From Salinisphaera orenii subsp. orenii MK-B5 (GTDB lineage Bacteria > Pseudomonadota > Gammaproteobacteria > Nevskiales > Salinisphaeraceae): 64,000 bases of DNA. Location of the stretch: the NCBI RefSeq assembly GCF_003788635.1, contig NZ_AYKH01000006.1, forward strand, positions 1-64,000. The letters run 5' to 3'. The notes below the pieces were generated by a model. The model did not search any database and was not told where the DNA came from. It was given only the letters and a program-made list of their open reading frames with translations. Positions 13,948-22,307 of this stretch are shown one piece after another. Position numbers and translations under genes: made by a program. How positions within the stretch are numbered: position 1 is the stretch's first letter; every line of letters begins with the position of its first letter.

Positions 13948-15624
13948 ATGCTCGCCGCGATCACCATCCGCAACTTCGCCATCATCGACGAGCTCGAGGT
14001 CGAGTTCGATCGCGGCATGACCGTGCTATCCGGCGAGACCGGCGCCGGCAAATCGATTCTCGTGGACGCGCTCAACCTCATCCTCGGCGATCGCGCCGAC
14101 GCCGATGCCGTGCGCGAGGGCGCCGACCGCGCCGACATCAGCGCCCGCTTCGGGCTCGACGACGCCCCGGCGGCCCGCGAATGGCTCGCGGCGCACGAAC
14201 TCGACGAGGACGACGAATGCGTGATCCGGCGCGTCGTCGCCCGCGAGGGCCGCAGCCGAAGCTGGGTCAACGGCACGCCCATGCCGGTGCGCGAACTGCG
14301 CGCACTGGGGGAGACGCTGGTCGACATCCACGGCCAGCACGCGCATCAGTCGTTGCTCAAGCGCGCGCACCAGCGCCGCCTGCTCGACGAGTACGGCGAG
14401 CACGAGACCGCCCGGGTCGCCGTGCGCGACGCCTACGAAGCGCTGCGGGCCACGCGCGCCGAGATCGCGCGCATCGAACAGGTCGACGATGCCGGCGACA
14501 TGCGCGTCGACCTGCTGCGCTATCAGGTCGACGAACTGGCCGCGCTGGATCTGGGCGAGCACGAGATCGAGGCGCTGGAGGCCGAGCACAAACGCCTGGC
14601 CAGCGCCGAACGTCTGATCGGCGAGGGTCAGCGGGCGCTGGCGCTGTTGTTCGAGGCCGAGGAAGGCGCCGCCACCGACCAGCTCGGCGGCGCGGAACGG
14701 TTGCTCCACGAGCTGGCCGCCATCGACGCCGGCTTCGAGCCGATCGCCGAACTCACGACCTCGGCCCGTATCCAGACCCAGGAGGCCGCCGAGACGCTGC
14801 GCCAGCACATCGACACGCTCGATATCGACCCGCAGCGTTTTCACGAAGTCGAACAGCGGCTGGCCAGCATTCAGGATCTGGCGCGCAAGCATCACTGCAA
14901 TGCCGCGGAACTACCCGGGATCACGCAGCGTTTGGGCGCCGAGCTCGCCGAACTCGAAGGCGCCGGTGAGCGCCTGGCCGAACTCAAGGCCACCGCCGAG
15001 CGACAGGCCGCGGCCTACGCCGAGGCGGCGGCCGAGCTGAGCGCCGCGCGCCGCGAGGCTGCCGGGCGCCTGGGTACGGCGATCACCGACATCATCCGGA
15101 CGCTCGGCATGCCCGAAGGCACGTTCGAGGTCCGGGTTACCCCCGACGCAATGGACCGCCCCGCCGCCACCGGCACGGACGAGATCGATTTTCTCATCGC
15201 CGCCAATCCGGGCCAGAGCGCGCGTCCGCTGGAGCGCGTCGCCTCGGGCGGCGAACTCTCGCGGGTGAGCCTGGCGATCGAAGTCGTCGCCGCCAGCCGC
15301 ACGCGCGTGCCCACGCTCGTGTTCGACGAGGTGGACACCGGCATCGGCGGCGGCGTGGCCGAGATCGTCGGCCGGCAGCTGCGCGCCCTCGGTGATGCCG
15401 GCCAGTCCCTGTGCGTCACCCATCTGCCGCAGGTGGCCGCGCAGGCCGAACATCACCTGCATGTGGCCAAGCAGGTGGACGCCGGCCAGACCGCCACTCG
15501 CATTTCGACGCTCGACCCCGACGCGCGCATCGAGGAGATCGCGCGCATGCTGGGCGGCGTCGAACTCACCGCCCAGACGCGCGCGCACGCCACCGACATG
15601 ATCGAACGGGCCGCGCGCGCCTGA
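13948..15624 (+). CDS. recN: DNA repair protein RecN
   Basis: 558 residues. SMC-like ATPase of double-strand-break repair. Walker A is SGETGAGKSIL (28-38), central coiled coils carry the many E/A/L-rich segments (about 150-360), and the ABC signature and Walker B are in ASGGELSRVSLAIE and TLVFDEVDTGIGG. It probably shares a transcript with nadK, 10 bases upstream. I did not find a clear LexA box in the gap. Confidence 0.97.
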   Translation: MLAAITIRNFAIIDELEVEFDRGMTVLSGETGAGKSILVDALNLILGDRADADAVREGADRADISARFGLDDAPAAREWLAAHELDEDDECVIRRVVAREGRSRSWVNGTPMPVRELRALGETLVDIHGQHAHQSLLKRAHQRRLLDEYGEHETARVAVRDAYEALRATRAEIARIEQVDDAGDMRVDLLRYQVDELAALDLGEHEIEALEAEHKRLASAERLIGEGQRALALLFEAEEGAATDQLGGAERLLHELAAIDAGFEPIAELTTSARIQTQEAAETLRQHIDTLDIDPQRFHEVEQRLASIQDLARKHHCNAAELPGITQRLGAELAELEGAGERLAELKATAERQAAAYAEAAAELSAARREAAGRLGTAITDIIRTLGMPEGTFEVRVTPDAMDRPAATGTDEIDFLIAANPGQSARPLERVASGGELSRVSLAIEVVAASRTRVPTLVFDEVDTGIGGGVAEIVGRQLRALGDAGQSLCVTHLPQVAAQAEHHLHVAKQVDAGQTATRISTLDPDARIEEIARMLGGVELTAQTRAHATDMIERAARA

Positions 15625-15697
15625 TCCATCGCCTGCCGTTTGGCAGCACTGAAAGGGCTGCCGTATCATGCGGATCGCCAACAGGGGCCTGTTACAT

Positions 15698-16198
15698 ATG
15701 AAGTCAATCACTGCGCTCGTCCTGCTGCTCACGCTTTCCGCGTGCAGCCTGCCGGTCTTTTTCCGTGTTCCGGTGGTTCAGGGCAACGTGGTCACCGAAG
15801 AGAACGTCAGCCAGCTCGAACTCGGCATGACCAAGCGCCAGGTCGAATACGTGATGGGCACGGCGCTGGTCGACAGCAGCTTCGAGAACGATCGCTGGGA
15901 CTACGTGTTCTATTACCGTGACCCGCGCGCCGACGTGCGCAAGAGCGAGCTCAACCTGTACTTCACGGACGGCAAACTCGCCGAGATCGACGGTGACGAA
16001 GCCTACACACGGGCGGCCCTGAAGGGCGACACCCCGATGCCGGCCGGGACGACACCGGGCCCGAACGGCGGCTCGGACGAGCCCTACGAGCCGGATAATG
16101 ACGATCAGCCGGCCGCACCGAGCGGGCCCATCGGCCCACCCGGCCCGAACGACACGCCGGGCCGCGGCCCCTTGTCGACGCCGCTACCGGGCGCCTGA
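15698..16198 (+). CDS. bamE: Outer membrane assembly lipoprotein BamE
   Basis: 166 residues. Lipoprotein of the BAM beta-barrel assembly complex. The short signal peptide ends in the lipobox LSAC with Cys16. The core (about 30-105) has the BamE pattern LELGMTKRQVEYVMGTALV and WDYVFYYRDP. Unusually, residues from about 108 form a 60-residue tail rich in Pro, Gly, Asp and Glu, absent from short BamE proteins. An ATG at 15668 would give ten more residues before the signal peptide; I prefer 15698. The last 15 bases overlap the end of the convergent rnfH. Confidence 0.93.
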   Translation: MKSITALVLLLTLSACSLPVFFRVPVVQGNVVTEENVSQLELGMTKRQVEYVMGTALVDSSFENDRWDYVFYYRDPRADVRKSELNLYFTDGKLAEIDGDEAYTRAALKGDTPMPAGTTPGPNGGSDEPYEPDNDDQPAAPSGPIGPPGPNDTPGRGPLSTPLPGA

Positions 16199-16504
16199 AC
16201 CACCGTCGTCGCGGCGGCGGACACCCGCCCGGCTTCGCCGCCGTTCGCGCGGGTTCGCGACCAGCGAGCGGTAGAGCTCGAGGCGCTCCCCCGCCCGGGG
16301 TACGTAATCCGGACCGACCTTGCGGCCGAACACCCCGATGACCGGCCGCTCGCCGCTTTCGCGCTCGCAGACCGTATCCAGCCCGGAGCGGCGCACGATC
16401 TCCGCCGCCGTCGTCGATTCCGGGGCCGTCACCCGTACCCGCCAGCAGCGTTGCGGCAGGGCGAGCACCACCTCGATCGTGGGGTCGTCGGTCGTGTCCG
16501 TCAT
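16184..16504 (-). CDS. rnfH: RnfH family ubiquitin-fold protein
   Basis: 106 residues. Small beta-grasp protein of the RnfH/UPF0125 family, function not firmly known. Family features are IEVVLALPQRCWRVRV at the N-terminus and VGVFGRKV-like and RAGERLELYRSL segments. In many gammaproteobacteria it sits beside ratA, bamE and smpB; here ratA is missing and its start overlaps by one base the stop of a sodium symporter gene (TGATG), implying translational coupling. The basic C-terminus (RERRRSRAGVRRR) is long for the family. Confidence 0.9.
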   Translation of the reverse strand: MTDTTDDPTIEVVLALPQRCWRVRVTAPESTTAAEIVRRSGLDTVCERESGERPVIGVFGRKVGPDYVPRAGERLELYRSLVANPRERRRSRAGVRRRDDGGSGAR

Positions 16505-17883
16505 CACCAGATCCACTCGATCAGCGTGAGCGCACCCAGCGCATAGGCCAGCACCACGACCAGCGCGATGCGCGTTGGGTAGCGCAGCAGGATGTGCCAC
16601 AGCGCGAAGCCGACAGCCCGGCCATCGCGCTCGTGCCCGTTCCAGGCGGCCAGCAGCCGCCGTCGCGCCAGCACCCGGCCCAGCAGCACGCACAGCAGCA
16701 ATCCCGTCAATGGACCGATGACCCGCGTGGCCGCGAGCATGATCCAGCCGAACAGATCGAAACCCAGCAGTCGCAGCGAGGACAGCGCGCCGAACGACAG
16801 CAGCGCGAGCAATCCCAGGCAGCCGACCGCCACGCCCGAGTAGACGCTGGCGCGCAGCCGCGTCGATCCGGTCCGGTGCTCGACCAGCTGCACGACCGGT
16901 TCGAACAGCGCCACCGCGGTGCTCACGCTGACCAGTGCAACCAGCACGAACATGATCGGCGTCTGCCAACCGCCGGCCAGCGCCACCGGCAGCACCTCGA
17001 ACAGGCTCTGCAGGCCCGCGCTCAGCGCCACATCGCGGCCGCCGACGAACACGGCCAGCATGAATGCGGCCGCGAGCGCCGCCGCCAGATCGATCGCGAT
17101 CACGGCCAGCGACAGCCGGATGATACGGGCATCGGGCGGCAGATAGCTGCCGAACGCGACGACCACACCGGTGCCCAGACTGAGTGTGAAGAACGCCTGA
17201 TGGAGGGCTTCGAACAGGCCGCGCCAGTTCATTTCGGCGAAGTCGACCGCGAACAGACGGTGCAGAGCCGCGGCGGCGCGGACATCCAGTACCGCAGAGG
17301 CCAGCAGCGCGAGAAAGGCGAGCAGCATGCACAGTGCGAGGGTGCGCATCACGGGTTGGACGCCGCGGCGCAGCCCGCGGGCCGCGGTGGCGGTGATCAG
17401 ACACATGAACAGCAGCAGCCAGCCGAAGCCGCGCTCCGAATCCACCGCGAAGGTCACGAAGCGCGCGCTCGAGTCGGCGATCGAGTCCACCGCGAGCGCG
17501 CCGGTCACGCCGCGTACGCTGTAGGCCAGACTCCAGCCCGCGATCACGCTGTAGGCGGCGAGCAGCAGCGCCGCGCCGAACACCGCCAGATAACCGCTCC
17601 AGACCCACACACGGGAATGCGGCGCATCGCGCGTCCAGCCCGCGATCACGCCGGGCAGATCCGAACGCGTGCCGCGTGCCATGAGCAGCTGCCCGCTGAA
17701 CAGGGGCAGCCCCATCGTCAGCAGCGCGCCGATGTAGATCAGCAGAAACGCCCCGCCGCCGTATTCCGACAGCAGGTACGGCAGGCGCCACAGATTGCTC
17801 AGACTCACCACGGCCGCCGCGACGACCACGACGAACAGTATCGACGAGGACCACGAGGACCGCGCAGTATCGGTGGGAATCAT
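16504..17883 (-). CDS. Sodium-dependent transporter, NSS/SNF family
   Basis: 459 residues with about eleven or twelve membrane segments. The first helix carries [22 protein letters not shown], the NSS-family Na+/substrate-binding region also seen in LeuT. Members take up amino acids or related compounds with sodium; the substrate here is not evident. It is translationally coupled to rnfH downstream and divergent from smpB. Confidence 0.9.
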   Translation of the reverse strand: MIPTDTARSSWSSSILFVVVVAAAVVSLSNLWRLPYLLSEYGGGAFLLIYIGALLTMGLPLFSGQLLMARGTRSDLPGVIAGWTRDAPHSRVWVWSGYLAVFGAALLLAAYSVIAGWSLAYSVRGVTGALAVDSIADSSARFVTFAVDSERGFGWLLLFMCLITATAARGLRRGVQPVMRTLALCMLLAFLALLASAVLDVRAAAALHRLFAVDFAEMNWRGLFEALHQAFFTLSLGTGVVVAFGSYLPPDARIIRLSLAVIAIDLAAALAAAFMLAVFVGGRDVALSAGLQSLFEVLPVALAGGWQTPIMFVLVALVSVSTAVALFEPVVQLVEHRTGSTRLRASVYSGVAVGCLGLLALLSFGALSSLRLLGFDLFGWIMLAATRVIGPLTGLLLCVLLGRVLARRRLLAAWNGHERDGRAVGFALWHILLRYPTRIALVVVLAYALGALTLIEWIW

Positions 17884-17908
17884 GGATCATCCGCTTGCGT
17901 CGGCCCGC

Positions 17909-17914
17909 TATACT
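17909..17914 (+). promoter_or_regulatory. -10 element of smpB
   Basis: TATACT ends only six bases before the smpB ATG, with no ribosome site between them. A start of transcription at the normal distance would fall at the ATG itself. No good -35 is visible 17 bases upstream. Confidence 0.4.
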
Positions 17915-17920
17915 ACGCGT

Positions 17921-18400
17921 ATGGCCAAGCAAAAAAACAGCAAGACGCCGAGCGCGACCATCGCGCTGAACAAACGCGCGCGTCACGATTTCTTCCTCGA
18001 GGACCGGCTCGAAGCCGGCCTCGTGCTCACCGGCTGGGAGGTCAAATCCCTGCGCGCGGGCAAGGGCCGGATCACCGAAGCCTACGTGCTGATCAAGGAC
18101 GGCGAGGCGTTCCTGCTGGGCAGCCACATCCATCCGCTGGAGTCGGCCTCGACCCATATCAGCGCCGATCCGACGCGCACGCGCAAGCTGTTGCTGCACG
18201 AACGCGAACTGGCCACACTCATCGGCGCGACCGAACAAAAAGGCTATACCGTCGTGCCGCTGGCGATGTACTGGAAGCGCGGCAAGGCCAAGCTTGAGAT
18301 CGCGCTCGCCAAGGGCAAGGCCAAATACGACAAGCGCCAGTCGAAAAAGGAACACGACTGGCAGCGCCGCAAGGCCCAGCTGCTGCGCAGCGACGGCTGA
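17921..18400 (+). CDS. smpB: SsrA-binding protein SmpB
   Basis: 159 residues. Binds tmRNA and delivers it to stalled ribosomes. The start [20 protein letters not shown] fits the family, as do the core [19 protein letters not shown] and the basic C-terminal tail [18 protein letters not shown] that reaches into the empty mRNA channel. An upstream in-frame ATG at 17882 is less likely. The tmRNA gene itself follows 76 bases downstream. Confidence 0.97.
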   Translation: MAKQKNSKTPSATIALNKRARHDFFLEDRLEAGLVLTGWEVKSLRAGKGRITEAYVLIKDGEAFLLGSHIHPLESASTHISADPTRTRKLLLHERELATLIGATEQKGYTVVPLAMYWKRGKAKLEIALAKGKAKYDKRQSKKEHDWQRRKAQLLRSDG

Positions 18401-18476
18401 TGGCGGACCGCACCCGGGCTTGAAATCGGCCCATCCCGCCGCATATCGAACACTGTTACAATGAACGGCCTTTTAC

Positions 18477-18835
18477 GGGGGCGACATGGCTTCGACGCGG
18501 ATGTCAAAACCCAAGGTGCATGCCGAGGTCGCAAATCACCTCGTTAATCAATTTGCAACCTAAGCTAGTTGCGAACGACGACAACTACGCTCTGGCGGCC
18601 TAAAACCCGCTAGCGTCCGCCCGGCAAGTGTCTGTGCTTCCGGATCCGGGCGTCGACACTCACAGACTCGCGGTAAGGCCCCGCTTCGGGCTGATCCGTT
18701 AAGAGCAAACGAAGATACGCGTACGTTTTCCCTGCCCGTCGGGTAACGTACGCCGACAATCAAAGACGGTATAAGCATGTAGACCCGAGGGTGGAGAATC
18801 CGCGGACGCGGGTTCGATTCCCGCCGCCTCCACCA
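18477..18835 (+). ncRNA. ssrA: tmRNA (SsrA), tag ANDDNYALAA
   Basis: The 5' end GGGGGCGACATGGCTTCGACG and the 3' end with T-arm GGTTCGATTCC and encoded CCA (18833-18835) pair into a seven-base acceptor stem with G3-U, the alanine identity pair. The tag reading frame begins with GCG at 18571 and encodes ANDDNYALAA before a TAA at 18601-18603. Total 359 nt, the usual size. tmRNA rescues stalled ribosomes and tags their products for proteolysis. Confidence 0.98.
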
Positions 18836-18842
18836 GACCGAG

Positions 18843-18872
18843 GCCCCTGTCGATGATCGGCAGGGGCTTTTT
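18843..18872 (+). terminator. Rho-independent terminator of tmRNA
   Basis: 7-bp stem GCCCCTG/CAGGGGC (18843-18849 and 18861-18867) with an 11-base loop, followed by five T residues. Confidence 0.9.
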
Positions 18873-19022
18873 AATGTCCGGACGCCTGCGACGTTCCGTT
18901 CGCGCGGCACGCACGACGTGGCGATGGCCTGCCGAGCTCTGTCAGGATGAGTGACGTCGGGGGCCGCGGCAGTTCGCCATCCCGTGTGCCACGACGACTC
19001 GTCGTGTATCGATGACGCGCCC

Positions 19023-20786
19023 ATGATCGACACCAACGTCATACTGTTCTTCGTCGGCCTGCTGCTCTTTCTGAGCGTGCTCGCGAGTTCGTTGGCCCGT
19101 TTCGGGCCGCCGCTGCTGCTGATCTTTCTCATCGTCGGCATGCTCGCGGGCGAGGACGGGCCCGGACAGATCAACTTCAACAACGTGCCCGTCGCCTATT
19201 TCGTCGCCAATCTGGCGCTGGCGGTCATCCTTCTGGACGGCGGGCTGCGAACGCACTTCCAGACCTTTCGCGTGGCGTTGCGGCCCGCGCTGTCGCTGGC
19301 GACGTTCGGCGTGCTCATTTCGGCGACGCTGGCGGGCGCCTTCATCGCCGTGTGGCTGAATGTGGACTGGCGATACGGCCTGCTGCTGGGCTCGATCGTG
19401 GCGAGCACCGACGCCGCGGCGGTGTTCTCCCAGCTGCGCAATTCAGGCGTGACGCTCAACCAGCGCGTTTCCGCCACGCTCGAGATCGAATCGGGCACGA
19501 ACGACCCGATGGCGATCTTCCTGGTCACCTTTCTGCTCGGCGCCATCGAGTCGGACAAGGGCTTCACGCCGTCGACGATTCTCTCGGAGATCGCGCATCA
19601 GTTCGGCATCGGCATCGCCGGCGGCATCGTGCTCGGCTATGTGCTGTCGTTTCTGATCTCGCGCCTGCGGCTGGTCGAGGGGCTCTACGCCCTGCTGATC
19701 GTCTCCGGTGGCCTGATGGCATTCACCGCCATCAACCAGCTCGGTGGGAGCGGTTTTCTCGGCATCTACGTCGTGGGCCTGGTCGTCGGCAATCGACGCA
19801 ACCACGCCTCCGAGCATGTCTTCCGGGTGATGGACGGCCTCGCCTGGCTCGCGCAGGCGGGCATGTTTCTGGTGCTGGGGCTGCTGGTCAACCCGAATCA
19901 GCTCTGGGACCACGCCGGCTCGGCGGCGCTCATCGCATTGTTTCTGATCTTCGTCGCCCGCCCGGTGGCGGTATGGATGAGCCTGCTGCCCTTCCATTTT
20001 CCCTCGCGTGAACAGGGCTTCATCGCCTGGGTCGGCCTGCGCGGCGCCGTGCCCATCGTGCTTTCACTGTTTCCGTTGATGGCGGATCTCGAAGGCGGTC
20101 AGTTCCTGTTCGACATCACCTTCGCGGTCGTACTGGTCTCGCTGCTGATACAGGGCACGTCACTGGCCTGGATGGCCCGCCTGCTCAAGCTTCAGCTCCC
20201 GCGCGAGCCCGGCGCCGTGGCCCGGTTCGACTTCGAGGGCACGCGGCCGGACCCCTACATCCTGCTCGCTTTTCGCATCCAGCCGGCCTCGAGCCTGGCC
20301 GCCACGCAGGGCGACGCGCTGGCGCGTTTCGACAAGCTGCGCTGCATTGCGGTCACCCGCGGGCCGCGTCTGCTGTTCCCCAAGCGCGGCTTCGTCTATG
20401 CCGCCAACGACCTGCTGTATCTGATCACGCCGGAACGCCACGCCGAGGAACTGTCGTTGCTGTTTCGCGGCAAGAACCGCGACAGCGAGCCCGCCGCGCG
20501 CGCCTTCTTCGGCAGTTTCATCCTGCACGGCAACGCCACGATGGCGGAGCTGGCCACGGTCTACGGCGTAACGCTCGAAGCGCGCCAGGGCGAACTCGAG
20601 ATCGCCGACTACATGCGTCGCCGGCTCCGGCGTCGGCCCGTGGAGGGCGACGTGGTCGACGTCGACGGCCTGCGCCTGACCGTGCGCACGCTCGACGCTG
20701 GCGTCATCGAAACGGTGGGCCTGCGGCTGCGCGAACCCGAGCGCCCCGAGGGCGGCAAGAAACCGCGGCCCCGGGGCGGGCGATAA
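19023..20786 (+). CDS. nhaP2: K+/H+ antiporter, NhaP2/CvrA type
   Basis: 587 residues. The N-terminal 390 residues form a CPA1 antiporter with about 12-13 membrane segments, including the conserved ASTDAAAVFSQLR and LEIESGTNDPMAIFL stretches that carry transport acidic residues. The C-terminal 190 residues hold a TrkA-C-like regulatory part and a small CorC/HlyC-like domain ending in GDVVDVDGLRLTVRTLD. Such proteins exchange cytoplasmic K+ for H+ and help cells survive shifts in osmolarity. ATG at 19023 is chosen because hydrophobic sequence starts just after it. Confidence 0.93.
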   Translation: MIDTNVILFFVGLLLFLSVLASSLARFGPPLLLIFLIVGMLAGEDGPGQINFNNVPVAYFVANLALAVILLDGGLRTHFQTFRVALRPALSLATFGVLISATLAGAFIAVWLNVDWRYGLLLGSIVASTDAAAVFSQLRNSGVTLNQRVSATLEIESGTNDPMAIFLVTFLLGAIESDKGFTPSTILSEIAHQFGIGIAGGIVLGYVLSFLISRLRLVEGLYALLIVSGGLMAFTAINQLGGSGFLGIYVVGLVVGNRRNHASEHVFRVMDGLAWLAQAGMFLVLGLLVNPNQLWDHAGSAALIALFLIFVARPVAVWMSLLPFHFPSREQGFIAWVGLRGAVPIVLSLFPLMADLEGGQFLFDITFAVVLVSLLIQGTSLAWMARLLKLQLPREPGAVARFDFEGTRPDPYILLAFRIQPASSLAATQGDALARFDKLRCIAVTRGPRLLFPKRGFVYAANDLLYLITPERHAEELSLLFRGKNRDSEPAARAFFGSFILHGNATMAELATVYGVTLEARQGELEIADYMRRRLRRRPVEGDVVDVDGLRLTVRTLDAGVIETVGLRLREPERPEGGKKPRPRGGR

Positions 20787-20798
20787 TCCGGCGAGCGG

Positions 20799-21278
20799 CT
20801 ATTCGGCGTCGACGCGGCGGGGCCGATGGGCGCCGCCGAAGCTGTGGCCCTGCGCCAGACAGTAGGCCAGCCACTTGTTGAGCAGCAGATTGCGGGGCCA
20901 CTGGTTTCCGAGCACGTCCTCGTCGATCTCGGGCAGGCCCGCGAGCGCGGCATAGCGCGAACGCGCGTCGCAGTAGATCGCCTCGGCGAGCTGGGCGTCG
21001 CGATACACCCGCAGACGCAGGTCGGGGTCCGGTCGGGCGTCGTCGCCTTCGCCGAACCAGTAGGTGAGATTGAGCGTGACGGTATAGCGGCAGCGCTCGA
21101 GCACGCGCAGATGCAGTGTCGCGTGTTCGCCGGGCGAACGGGCCTGGTCGAACGGCAGATCGATCTCGGGCACGAGCCGCTCGAACCGACGGTAGTTGCT
21201 CTCGTAGAGCCCCATCAGGCCGGTGAAGCTGCGCGGCTGTGCCGCGGCCAGCCAGTGATTGCGTTTGAGTCTGGGCAT
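20799..21278 (-). CDS. DUF1249 family protein
   Basis: 159 residues, similar in pattern to E. coli YqiB: LMGLYESNYRRFERLVPE near the start, RYTVTLNLTYWF in the middle and NKWLAYCLAQGHSF at the end. The function is unknown. A TATAGT hexamer (21285-21290 on the minus strand) overlaps the alternative upstream start at 21296, which is why I prefer 21278. It converges on nhaP2 with 12 bases between stops. Confidence 0.85.
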   Translation of the reverse strand: MPRLKRNHWLAAAQPRSFTGLMGLYESNYRRFERLVPEIDLPFDQARSPGEHATLHLRVLERCRYTVTLNLTYWFGEGDDARPDPDLRLRVYRDAQLAEAIYCDARSRYAALAGLPEIDEDVLGNQWPRNLLLNKWLAYCLAQGHSFGGAHRPRRVDAE

Positions 21279-21328
21279 CCCGGGACTATACGGCACGCCT
21301 GCGGCTTTTCAAACGCGCCCGCCGGCGG

Positions 21329-22174
21329 CTAGAACGAGCGCCTGCGGATGTCCTTGTCCTGCATGATCAGCGTCGCGATCTCCTCGATCGATTTGTTGGT
21401 GGTCTCGGCATAAGGCAGCCCGTGTCGCTTGTACAGCCCCTCCGCCTGGCGCAGCTCGTAGCTGACCTGCGGCAGGGCGGCGTAGCTGCTGCCGCGACGC
21501 CGCTCGCTGCGGATATGATGCAGACGCTCCGGGTCGATCCACAGCCCATAGAGCTTGTCGCGATAGGGCTTGAGCGCCCGCGGCAGGCCGGTGCCCTCGA
21601 GATCCTCGTCGGTGAGCGGGTAGTTGGCGGCGTACACGCCGTGCTGCATGGCGAGATAGATGCACACCGGCGTCTTGCCGCAGCGCGACGGCGCCACCAA
21701 TATGACCTGCGCCTGGTCGTAACCGCTTTCGCCGACGCCGTCGTCGTGGGTCAGCGCGTAGTTCATGGCATCGATGCGCGAGCGGTAGGTCGCTTCGTCG
21801 GCGATGCCGTGCGCCCGCCCCTCGCGATGTTCGGACTTGGTCTCGAGCGCGCGCTCGAGCTTGGGCACGAACGTGTCGAACAGATCGAGAAACAGCGCGC
21901 TGCTGTCGCGCAGTATCTCGCGCACGTCCTCGCTGACGGTGGTGGAGAACACAATCGGCTGGAGTCCGCTCGCGCGCCCGGTGTGCTCGATGTACTCGAG
22001 CGCCGAGCGCGCCTTCTCCGGCGTGTTGATGAACGGCAGCGTGGATTGTCGGAAACTGCGCTCGTCGAACTGGGTGAGCAGCGTCGCGCCCAGTGTCTCG
22101 GCGGTGATGCCCGTGCGATCGGACAGAAAGAAGATCGAACGTTGGGGGGTGTCGGCGTCGCTCATGCGCGACAT
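21329..22174 (-). CDS. ppsR: PEP synthase regulatory protein (kinase/pyrophosphorylase)
   Basis: 281 residues. Bifunctional ADP-dependent kinase and Pi-dependent pyrophosphorylase that switches PpsA off and on by modifying a Thr near its catalytic His. The P-loop is APSRCGKTPVCIYLAMQ, and the N-terminal FFLSDRTGITAETLGATLL is diagnostic. It is divergent from its target ppsA. An AGGA ribosome site supports the ATG at 22174; an ATG at 22165 is possible. Confidence 0.96.
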   Translation of the reverse strand: MSRMSDADTPQRSIFFLSDRTGITAETLGATLLTQFDERSFRQSTLPFINTPEKARSALEYIEHTGRASGLQPIVFSTTVSEDVREILRDSSALFLDLFDTFVPKLERALETKSEHREGRAHGIADEATYRSRIDAMNYALTHDDGVGESGYDQAQVILVAPSRCGKTPVCIYLAMQHGVYAANYPLTDEDLEGTGLPRALKPYRDKLYGLWIDPERLHHIRSERRRGSSYAALPQVSYELRQAEGLYKRHGLPYAETTNKSIEEIATLIMQDKDIRRRSF

Positions 22175-22307
22175 CCTGCCCGAGCGCGGCCGTTCCGCCT
22201 AGGCCGGGTCCGGGCCGCGATCGCGCCATGGCAACCGTATACGGCGCGCACAGCCCGCGCGAGCGCGTGTAAAATGAGCGCCCATCGCTTGGTTTCCGAG
22301 GACGGTA

